A DNA stretch of 7,792 nucleotides from Planctomycetaceae bacterium (GTDB lineage: Bacteria; Planctomycetota; Planctomycetia; Pirellulales; Pirellulaceae), in assembly GCA_007695205.1 (NCBI GenBank), contig REEF01000255.1:1-7792 (forward strand), written 5' to 3'. Shown piece by piece: positions 1 through 5,939 of this stretch (within the stretch, counting starts at the first letter, position 1; each line of letters begins with the position of its first letter). The notes beneath the pieces are model-generated. The model searched no databases. It was not told the origin of the DNA and saw nothing but the letters and a program-made list of their open reading frames with translations. A program made the translations under genes and the position numbers.

Positions 1-74
1 TTTTTTTGTTGTGGTATTCCACATAATAAAATTTATATTACCGCAATTCTGGCTAATCCCACTACATCAGGTAA
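1..74. other. AT-rich non-coding segment
   Basis: This stretch starts with a run of seven T and is clearly more AT-rich than the rest of the window. It holds a small perfect hairpin, TGTGG-TATT-CCACA at 10-23. Stop codons interrupt the forward frames, including TAA at 72-74 directly before the sulfatase-like fragment. I see no gene, convincing promoter or terminator in it. It may be the edge of an inserted or decayed segment, but that is inference. Confidence 0.5.
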
Positions 75-179
75 GTGCGTGATTCGCTGTTCCTGGCCTT
101 CCAAGACAAGATACGATCGGTTCGCGACCAGCGGTGGAAGTTGCACGTCTACCCGCAGATCAACCATAAGTTGCTCTTT
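75..179 (+). pseudogene. Orphan C-terminal fragment of a sulfatase (remnant)
   Basis: The + frame opened after the TAA at 72-74 reads about 35 codons that look like the C-terminal region of S1-type sulfatases. It begins VRDSLFLAFQDKIRSVRD (75-128), continues with QRWKLHVYPQINHKLLF (129-179), and so contains the RxVRDxRWKL-x-x-YP pattern usual near the end of these enzymes. In intact enzymes the final LLF is normally followed by DL..DP.E. Here the frame continues as TMTSSLSSTP and stops at TAA 237-239, with no recognisable family sequence. There is no start codon, no catalytic N-terminal half and no upstream open frame. It is therefore best read as a decayed or truncated copy. The match is recalled from family patterns, not from a search. 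A different sulfatase begins intact at the other end of the window, so a past duplication at this locus is possible but unproven. Confidence 0.6.
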
Positions 180-324
180 ACGATGACGTCGAGTTTATCC
201 AGCACGCCATCACTTGACATCGGCCCGATTGTCAGATAATCTAGTGGGACACGAACTGATTCGCAAGTCACGCAGGACAAAAGAAGCAAACGATTATCGA
301 AGACAATAAACAAAGGCTGTAGTC
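180..324. other. Intergenic sequence without recognisable gene
   Basis: Between the sulfatase-like remnant and the palindromic element no frame gives a recognisable protein. A short reverse-strand open frame crosses this region (about 149-364), but its ATG lies inside the repeat element and its translation resembles nothing I know, so I do not call it. The part up to 239 may include degraded codons of the sulfatase remnant. No clear promoter is visible. Confidence 0.5.
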
Positions 325-431
325 GCTGTCGAAAAATGTAGGGCGAAAAATCTCCGTTCCCCATTTTTCGCCCTACATCTTTCGCCCTACATCTTTCGCC
401 CTACATCTTTCGCCCTACATCTTTCGACAGC
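325..431. repeat. Palindromic element with 14-bp tandem expansion in one arm
   Basis: The outer arms GCTGTCGAAA (325-334) and TTTCGACAGC (422-431) are perfect reverse complements. Inside them ATGTAGGGCGAAAAAT (336-351) pairs perfectly with ATTTTTCGCCCTACAT (363-378) across an 11-nt loop. The right side has four perfect head-to-tail copies of TTTCGCCCTACATC (366-379, 380-393, 394-407, 408-421) plus a partial fifth TTTCG. Removing three copies restores a nearly symmetric palindrome with 27-nt arms and one mismatch (A335 against C421). The simplest reading is a palindromic intergenic repeat whose right arm grew by slippage between its two TTTCG words. It ends 64 bp before the first gene, so an effect on that gene's leader is possible but unproven. 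Confidence 0.9.
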
Positions 432-495
432 AATCAGTCTGCAGCCGAAATTCCACCCCAACACATCCCACCCATGATTCAATTCCTCATCAACT

Positions 496-2973
496 ATGTC
501 CAATTGGCAAAGCATTACCCGGTCTAGTTTCGCGTTGCTCGCATCGCTTTGTGCGGTCAATTTCGCATCTGGTGCGGAATCGTTTGAGGCGTTCGTTAAC
601 CAGTACTGTATCGCCTGCCACGGGCCAGAGCACCAGGAAAGCGAGCTTCGTATCGATCAGCTCTCGCGAGATTTCGCGACTGGTGGTGATGCGCATCAGT
701 GGGCGGAATTGATCGAGCGAGTGAATGCTGGGGACATGCCTCCTGAAGGTGAGCCCCGACCAGCGAAGGATGAGATCGGATCGTTTGTGACGGAACTTGA
801 CGCTCTTATTCGTGAGGGAAAAGCTGCTCGCATGGCGGCCCGGCCTTCCGTAGCGCATTATCGTTTAAGTCGCAAAGAGTATGAGAACACCGTCTACGAT
901 CTGCTTGGCGTGCGTTATGATCCGACCGCGCCGGGTGAACTGAATGAAGATCAACTGTGGCACGGCTACGAACGCATCGGTTCGGAGCTGTCCCTTTCCG
1001 TCTCGCACATGGATCGCTACTACCGAGCAGCCCAAACGATTCTAGACCGCGCATTCCCGGCGGAACCGGTGACGACGCTTCAAACTCGTAGGACCGCCGC
1101 AGAGATTCGCTATCGCGGTGGAGAGGAGCAGCGGCAGTGGTTGAAGCGTCTCGGCATTGAGCGGCCGCTGCGTTACCTGATCGATCCAGGTTTACCGTTC
1201 CGGCACGAGACCCGACATACTGCGCTTTCGCCGAGCTGGTTAGGCGCCGGAGTCCCGCCTCAAAGTGGTCTCTATCGCGTCCGTTTCCAGGCGAGCGGGC
1301 TGCGTCCGTCCGGCGGGCAGGTACCGCATTTGCGGATCGGCACGTTACCGGAAGCCAAATTTTCCGGTGTCCTTGACAGCGTGCTCGAATTTGACGTGAC
1401 CGCAGCAGAGGACAGCCCAGAGATCTACAAAGCCGAAGTATTCTTGGAAATGCCGATCACTCTGCACTTCGATGTGGTCTCCACCACGGGTATCAATGGC
1501 AACAGTCGAGGTGGAAGATTCAATCGCGCGGTCGGCTCCAGTTCCGACTATATCTTCACCCACACCAGCGAGACGCGACTCCTGAACCTGAATGCCCCGC
1601 AGATGTTCGACGATCAAGGCAACTCGCTCTTTCCCGTCGTCATTGTCGACTGGATCGAATGGGAAGGGCCGCTTCAATCGGAAGCAGAACGTTCTCGTCG
1701 CGAAGACGTGTTGCCACCCGGCGATGCGACGAACGAAGTGGTGGAAGAGCATCTGCAGCGGTTCGCCGCACGTGCTTGGCGGCGTGCAGTCGATCGGGAT
1801 GAATTGCAAGGTTATCTCGCTGCTTTCCATTCTCAACGTAACGCCGGCAAGTCGATTCCCGAAGCGTTCCGCGCCGCAATGCTGGGCGTGCTGACTTCAC
1901 GGCACTTCATTTATCTGGTCGAAGGAGATCTCCAGCCCCGGGATCATTTGAGCGATTGGGAACTCGCATCGCGGTTGTCGTATTTCCTCTGGAGTTCGAT
2001 GCCTGACGATGATTTGCTTGCCGCCGCAAGTGCGAGTGAATTGAGCGGCGAGCGTCTGGAGCAAGTAGTCGACAGGATGTTGACCGATGACAAGATCAAC
2101 CGCTTCCTCGAAGATTTTCCGAGGCAGTGGTTACAACTGCATCGTCTTGGAGTGTTCTCGCCCAACAGAAATCTCTATCCAAGCTACGACGATTGGCTCG
2201 AGAAAAGCCTGAGGGAAGAACCGATCGAATTCTTCCGCGAGATGTTCACTAATGATCTGCCCATCGACGATTTTCTCGCGTCCGAATGGACCATCGCTAA
2301 TCATCGAATCAGCGACTTCTACGGCATCGCAGAGCCGAAGAGTGCGAACTTTGAGCGAGTTGCCTTGAAGTCGGAGGACAACCGAGGCGGCCTGCTGACG
2401 ATGGGCGCGATTCTAGGAATGACTTCCGATGGAACCCGTCATCGTCCGGTCGATCGCGGCGTGTGGGTCAGCGAAGCGATTTTCAACAAGACTCCGCCGC
2501 CGCCTCCGGCAAACGTCAATCCGATCGAGCCGATCCCGCCGGAAGGCGAAAAGGTGACGATCCGCCAACGAATTGAAGTTCATGCCAAGAGCGATAGCTG
2601 CGCTGCCTGCCATCGCAACATCGATCCGCTGGGACTCGCGCTGGAGCAGTACGATGCGATCGGTCAGTGGCGGACTCGGGAGCGAATCCCGACAGGCCGC
2701 GGAGAAGATCCGCTAGTCGATGCCTCCGGCGTGATGCCCGACGGACGCGCTTTTCGCGACGTCCATGAATTCAAACAGTTGTTGCTAGAAGACCGTGATG
2801 CGTTCCTGCGAGCATTCATCGAACACACAAGTACCTACGCCCTCCGCCGCGTGCTCACCATCGATGATGCGGATAATGTCGATTTGATTGTCCAAAAAGC
2901 AAGAGAGAATCACTATGGCGTGAAGGAAATTATTCGCGCCGTGGCATTGTCAGATTTGATGAGCAAACGATGA
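496..2973 (+). CDS. DUF1592-family planctomycete cytochrome-like secreted protein
   Basis: This 825-residue protein carries the full domain order of the planctomycete DUF1592 family. Residues 1-27 form a signal peptide, probably cut after ASG or ASGA. PSCyt1 (about 30-90) has the haem c motif CIACH at 38-42 and GDMPP around Met81, a possible axial ligand. DUF1587 begins near HYRLSRKEY (121). A beta-rich stretch (about 195-410) ends in VDWIEWEGP. DUF1595 (about 420-465), DUF1592 (from LTSRHF at 466) and DUF1588 (about 629-732) follow. DUF1588 holds TPPPPPA at 666-672 and a second haem motif CAACH (702-706) running into RNIDPLG. DUF1585 occupies about 742-822. The two CxxCH motifs suggest two covalent haems and a role outside the cytoplasmic membrane, but no reaction is established for the family. 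No Shine-Dalgarno site precedes the ATG. An ATG at 474 is out of frame. The DUF1552 gene follows 120 bp downstream, the usual partner order. Confidence 0.93.
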   Translation: MSNWQSITRSSFALLASLCAVNFASGAESFEAFVNQYCIACHGPEHQESELRIDQLSRDFATGGDAHQWAELIERVNAGDMPPEGEPRPAKDEIGSFVTELDALIREGKAARMAARPSVAHYRLSRKEYENTVYDLLGVRYDPTAPGELNEDQLWHGYERIGSELSLSVSHMDRYYRAAQTILDRAFPAEPVTTLQTRRTAAEIRYRGGEEQRQWLKRLGIERPLRYLIDPGLPFRHETRHTALSPSWLGAGVPPQSGLYRVRFQASGLRPSGGQVPHLRIGTLPEAKFSGVLDSVLEFDVTAAEDSPEIYKAEVFLEMPITLHFDVVSTTGINGNSRGGRFNRAVGSSSDYIFTHTSETRLLNLNAPQMFDDQGNSLFPVVIVDWIEWEGPLQSEAERSRREDVLPPGDATNEVVEEHLQRFAARAWRRAVDRDELQGYLAAFHSQRNAGKSIPEAFRAAMLGVLTSRHFIYLVEGDLQPRDHLSDWELASRLSYFLWSSMPDDDLLAAASASELSGERLEQVVDRMLTDDKINRFLEDFPRQWLQLHRLGVFSPNRNLYPSYDDWLEKSLREEPIEFFREMFTNDLPIDDFLASEWTIANHRISDFYGIAEPKSANFERVALKSEDNRGGLLTMGAILGMTSDGTRHRPVDRGVWVSEAIFNKTPPPPPANVNPIEPIPPEGEKVTIRQRIEVHAKSDSCAACHRNIDPLGLALEQYDAIGQWRTRERIPTGRGEDPLVDASGVMPDGRAFRDVHEFKQLLLEDRDAFLRAFIEHTSTYALRRVLTIDDADNVDLIVQKARENHYGVKEIIRAVALSDLMSKR

Positions 2974-2980
2974 AATATCA

Positions 2981-3048
2981 CCAGCAGATTCAGGGAGGCC
3001 AGCAGATTAGCTCGTACTGAAATCTGTTGGCCTCCTTGAATCTGCTGG
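2981..3048. repeat. 28-bp-arm hairpin repeat, copy 1
   Basis: The arms at 2981-3008 and 3021-3048 are inverted repeats around a 12-nt loop. The left arm is built as CCAGCAGATT, then CAGGGAGG, then CCAGCAGATT again, so a 10-bp word occurs twice in direct orientation inside one arm. Of 28 pairs, 26 are Watson-Crick. The other two (G2993 with T3036, G3002 with T3027) become G-U pairs in the + strand transcript, so that RNA could form an unbroken stem. The element starts 7 bp after the stop of the DUF1592 gene. No T-run follows, so it is not a classical intrinsic terminator. It could stabilise or process mRNA, or be a mobile REP-like palindrome. A second copy follows the next gene. Confidence 0.92.
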
Positions 3049-3093
3049 AAACTCCGTCTTACACAAACTGAATTTTTCTGAGAACCAAGACTC

Positions 3094-4446
3094 ATGAACT
3101 TCCTATCCCAATCCTGGCTGATCAACCGTCGTCACACGCTTCGTGCGTTGGGTACCTGCATTTCGCTTCCGATGCTGGAATGCATGACTCCGCTGCGAGC
3201 AGCCGAGCCTGAGACTGCGCCGCGCCGAAGCGCTTTCATCTACCTTGCCAACGGTGTCCACTCTCCCAACTACCAGATCACTCAGGCGGGTGACGGTTAT
3301 GAATTCTCCCGAGCGCTTAAACCGCTAGAGAAATACCGCGATGTCATCACGCCGATGAGCGGTCTGCATCATCCGGGAGGGCTCGGGAAAGCTCACGATT
3401 GCATCAAGGTTTGGCTGACCGCCGGACAGCTCGGCTCTGCGACCGGCAACACGATTTCGGTCGATCAAAGAATCGCCCAGGTCACGGGGGAGCACACGCG
3501 TTACCCTTCCATGGAAATCTCCATCAATGGAGCGTCTCTGGCCTGGACCGCCGATGGTGTGAACTTGCCGCCGCTTCGTCGTTGCAGTGAGATCTTCGCG
3601 TCGTTGTTCGAGCAGCCCAAGGGTGGCATCAAGGCTCAGCGGGAAGCCCTCGGCCTGAAGGGAAGTGTGCTGGACGCCAACCTCGAAGAGGTTCGCAAAC
3701 TTCAGGAAAAGATGGGGTCGGCAGATCGAGGCCGCATGGACCAGTACCTCAGCTCCGTGCGCGAAGCCGAGATCCGAACGCGTCGAGCCGATGAGTGGCT
3801 CGATACACCGTTGCCCGAGATTTCCGAAGCCGATCGCAAACGCACCAATCGCGACATTCCCCAAACGCAGGCGGGCGACTATTTCCGCACGGTTTACGAC
3901 TTGATCGTGCTGGCCTTCCAGACGGATGTGACCCGCGTGGCCACCTACAGTATGGGCACGGAGGTATCGGCGATTCCGATCCCAGAGATTGGTATTACGG
4001 AAGGCCGCCACAATCTCAGCCATCACGGTGGCGATCCCGTGATGATGGAGAAACTGACTCAGTACGACACGTTTGCGTTTGAGCAATATGGCTACTTCCT
4101 CAAACGCCTGGCTGAAACCAAAGACGTCAATGGTGCGCCGCTTTTGGACTCAACCATGGCTCTAATGGGCAGCGGCATGTCGTACGGCCAGAGCCACGGC
4201 AACGCCAACCTACCGATGGTGCTTGCCGGTGGTTCGGCGATGGGAGTCCGGCACGGCCGCCATCTTGACTTTAACGAAGGTCACTTCGACGGTTACAAGC
4301 TCGATAATCCCAAAGAGTACATGCAAGTCAGCAGTCGCCCAGCGAATCCAGATGCGCACGTGAGCAACCTGCTGCTGATGATGGCTCAACGCATGGGCGT
4401 CGAGACCGATCAGTTCGGCGATAGTAATAAGGCGGTTGAACTTTGA
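3094..4446 (+). CDS. DUF1552 (HXXSHH) domain secreted protein
   Basis: This 450-residue protein matches the DUF1552 family in length and layout. The N-terminus has a twin-arginine-like signal: NRRHTLRALG with Arg12-Arg13, a hydrophobic stretch (about 18-28) and a likely cut near RAA (35-37), so Tat export of a folded protein is plausible. The mature part opens with RRSAFIYLANGVH, typical of the family. The signature motif is HNLSHH at residues 306-311, which fits HxxSHH and may bind metal. Gly/Ser-rich MALMGSGMSYGQSHGN and LPMVLAGG follow in the C-terminal third. Its biochemical function is not established. It sits 120 bp after the DUF1592-family gene, its common neighbour in planctomycetes, which suggests a shared process. 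Hairpin repeats lie on both sides. The ATG at 3094 has no clear Shine-Dalgarno site, but it places the RR motif correctly. Confidence 0.93.
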   Translation: MNFLSQSWLINRRHTLRALGTCISLPMLECMTPLRAAEPETAPRRSAFIYLANGVHSPNYQITQAGDGYEFSRALKPLEKYRDVITPMSGLHHPGGLGKAHDCIKVWLTAGQLGSATGNTISVDQRIAQVTGEHTRYPSMEISINGASLAWTADGVNLPPLRRCSEIFASLFEQPKGGIKAQREALGLKGSVLDANLEEVRKLQEKMGSADRGRMDQYLSSVREAEIRTRRADEWLDTPLPEISEADRKRTNRDIPQTQAGDYFRTVYDLIVLAFQTDVTRVATYSMGTEVSAIPIPEIGITEGRHNLSHHGGDPVMMEKLTQYDTFAFEQYGYFLKRLAETKDVNGAPLLDSTMALMGSGMSYGQSHGNANLPMVLAGGSAMGVRHGRHLDFNEGHFDGYKLDNPKEYMQVSSRPANPDAHVSNLLLMMAQRMGVETDQFGDSNKAVEL

Positions 4447-4468
4447 CTGTAAGCATGAGGATTTGACA

Positions 4469-4567
4469 TCCAGCAGATTCACGGAGGCCAGCAGATTTTT
4501 CGGAATGAACTAGCCAATAGAACACAAGAATCTATTTCAATCTGTTGGCCTCCCTGAATCTGCTGGA
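4469..4567. repeat. 28-bp-arm hairpin repeat, copy 2
   Basis: The arms at 4470-4497 and 4539-4566 are nearly the same sequence as the copy after the previous gene, but the loop is 41 nt instead of 12 and unrelated in sequence. An extra T4469-A4567 pair extends the stem. Two positions deviate: C4482 faces C4554, a real mismatch, and G4491 faces T4545, which would be G-U in + strand RNA and is the same wobble position as in copy 1. The left arm again has CCAGCAGATT twice. The element begins 22 bp after the DUF1552 stop codon, with no T-run after the stem. Conserved arms around different loops point to a dispersed family rather than one local duplication. That is inference from two copies. Confidence 0.9.
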
Positions 4568-4613
4568 GTTTGAAAACAGTTGTAAATACGAGTAACTGAA
4601 GAGCACGAACAAT

Positions 4614-5885
4614 ATGCTGCGTTCGATGAATTACGGTTGTAAGACAATTGCAACTCAGTGCCTAATTCTCCTATTGGGCTCATGGGTTCCGGTACGCGCA
4701 GACGAACCCTACCGGCCCGAACCTGGGAAGTTCCCCTTAGCAGAAAAGGCGAAGACCTACACTGGTGAACTCACCTTCGTCGACCATGCCAACCGGCGTG
4801 GCAGTCTCCGCATTCAGGGGAAAGGGGCCTTCCATGAGCAGGCCGCAACGCCCTTCGCCCTGCTGCCCTACGCCACGGTCCGCTATCACGGCGCGCCGGC
4901 GGATCTTCGGGACATCCCGCTGGGGACGATCCTGCACGGTCGTTTCTACTTGCCGCCGGAACCGCAGCTTTCCTCTGTGCCGACCTTCCACAGCCGCGCT
5001 TTCCAGATTCACTTTGCGGAGAACCACGCCGTCCTGCTGGAAGACGAGCCCAGTTTGTGCCGGCGCGAGGGCCTGGCCTGGAAGCTTCAGGAGGTGGAAT
5101 GGGACGACAGACGCAACAACGACCAGTGGCTGCTTGTCGCCCGCCGTGAACCCAAGGACGGGAAACCTGGCCGGGGTAAAGCAGAAACGATGACCGTCGA
5201 TGCCGCCACCCGCATCTGGCGCGGCCGTGAGAGGCTCCTAATCCAGGACCTGATCGACGAGGGAGCGTGGCCGGAGAAAGGAAAGCAATCGTTCGCTGGC
5301 CAGACGGTCCTACTGGGACTGCGATGGAAGCCCACGTATGGAGCCCGGTTCGGGCAGCAAGACGGCGTGTTCAACCGCTGGCACATTAGCGACATCTGGC
5401 TGGACGAGGCGTCGATCGCGCTCGCCAGTCGGCAACAGGCCGAAGAGCACAAAACATTGATCCGCACTCGTTGGATGCCCGCACTGGTCGATCAGGTCGA
5501 GTATGGAAAATCCGGCCGAGCTACGGTGACCGCCACTTTGTTCGGCGGCATGGACGAATCGCTGTACGACGACTTCAAGCAGGGCATCCGCGGGCAAATG
5601 TCGCCGGCGGCGGCGAACCTGAAGCGAGGGGTCGGTGATCATAGCAAGATTCAAACGCCGATCGAGGGTCCTGTCGTAGACGTCAGGAAGCTCGACGGAG
5701 AGACGCCGCCTGGGAGTAGCGGAATTCAAATCCAGATGAAGGTGGGCATGGTCCTGGAAGGCTTTCGTGCGGGTGGTGTCGTCCGCATCCGACCCATGAG
5801 CTGGCCCGAACCACCGGTTCCGCGAGAGGAATTCATCAAAGGAATCGAAGACCGATTCCCGAGTGCGGACATCTTTAGCGAGTAG
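4614..5885 (+). CDS. Secreted protein of unknown family, paralog A
   Basis: I do not recognise this 423-residue protein. It has a signal peptide (residues 1-29, cut expected after VRA), then DEPYRPEPGKFP. The mature protein appears mostly beta-stranded, without membrane segments or obvious catalytic motif. Strongly kept blocks are YTGELTFVDHANRRGS (49-64), DLRDIPLGTILHGRFYLPP (97-115), VDAATRIWRG (195-204), RTRWMPA (284-290) and IRPMSWPE (392-399). Several stretches share a loose pattern, a 'G-x-L-x-x-V-D' strand followed by a 'DL..G..V' turn, suggesting repeated small beta modules of OB or DUF5666-like type. This is weak inference. The mature chain has a single Cys (in EPSLCRREG). The neighbour 54 bp downstream is a close paralog and a sulfatase follows that, so a role on an extracellular or periplasmic carbohydrate is conceivable. 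The start could also be the ATG at 4626. I chose 4614 because it gives a signal length equal to the paralog. No Shine-Dalgarno site is visible. Confidence 0.85.
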   Translation: MLRSMNYGCKTIATQCLILLLGSWVPVRADEPYRPEPGKFPLAEKAKTYTGELTFVDHANRRGSLRIQGKGAFHEQAATPFALLPYATVRYHGAPADLRDIPLGTILHGRFYLPPEPQLSSVPTFHSRAFQIHFAENHAVLLEDEPSLCRREGLAWKLQEVEWDDRRNNDQWLLVARREPKDGKPGRGKAETMTVDAATRIWRGRERLLIQDLIDEGAWPEKGKQSFAGQTVLLGLRWKPTYGARFGQQDGVFNRWHISDIWLDEASIALASRQQAEEHKTLIRTRWMPALVDQVEYGKSGRATVTATLFGGMDESLYDDFKQGIRGQMSPAAANLKRGVGDHSKIQTPIEGPVVDVRKLDGETPPGSSGIQIQMKVGMVLEGFRAGGVVRIRPMSWPEPPVPREEFIKGIEDRFPSADIFSE

Positions 5886-5939
5886 CTTTTAGCCAGCGGC
5901 CGCTAACCGCTAACGACGAACCGATAACCGGCATCCACC
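5886..5939. repeat. Short repeat cluster between the two paralogs
   Basis: The 54-bp gap holds CCGCTAAC twice, overlapping by one base (5900-5907 and 5907-5914), and a related CCGATAAC at 5921-5928. It also holds a perfect 10-bp palindrome AGCGGCCGCT at 5895-5904. No Shine-Dalgarno site is visible before the downstream ATG at 5940. The cluster could be a fragment of a dispersed intergenic repeat or a protein-binding site. The sequence alone does not decide. Confidence 0.5.

Noticed and set aside
10..23. TGTGG-TATT-CCACA hairpin as a terminator or attachment site
   Set aside because: The stem is only 5 bp, the T-run lies before it rather than after it, and no second copy or integrase is seen.
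149..364. Reverse-strand 71-codon open frame
   Set aside because: Its ATG lies inside the palindromic repeat, it overlaps the sulfatase-like remnant on the other strand, and its translation has no recognisable family, signal peptide or ribosome site.
366..426. Four direct repeats suggesting a CRISPR array
   Set aside because: The 14-bp units are directly abutting, with no spacers, and belong to a palindromic element. No cas gene is present.
1345..1836. Reverse-strand open frame of 163 codons inside the DUF1592 gene
   Set aside because: It is the antisense shadow of a conserved coding region, with no recognisable protein features.
2981..3048. Intrinsic (Rho-independent) terminator
   Set aside because: The stem is long and strong, but no U-run follows it, the arms contain internal repeats, and a second copy with another loop exists. 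A repeat element fits better, although an effect on transcript ends is not excluded.
3325..4086. Reverse-strand open frame of 253 codons inside the DUF1552 gene
   Set aside because: It is antisense to a well-supported conserved gene. Long antisense frames arise from codon bias in GC-rich genes, and the translation matches nothing known.
4568..4613. Promoter for the paralog A operon
   Set aside because: No pair of elements close to a -35/-10 consensus at proper spacing could be picked out, and planctomycete promoters are poorly predicted by that consensus.
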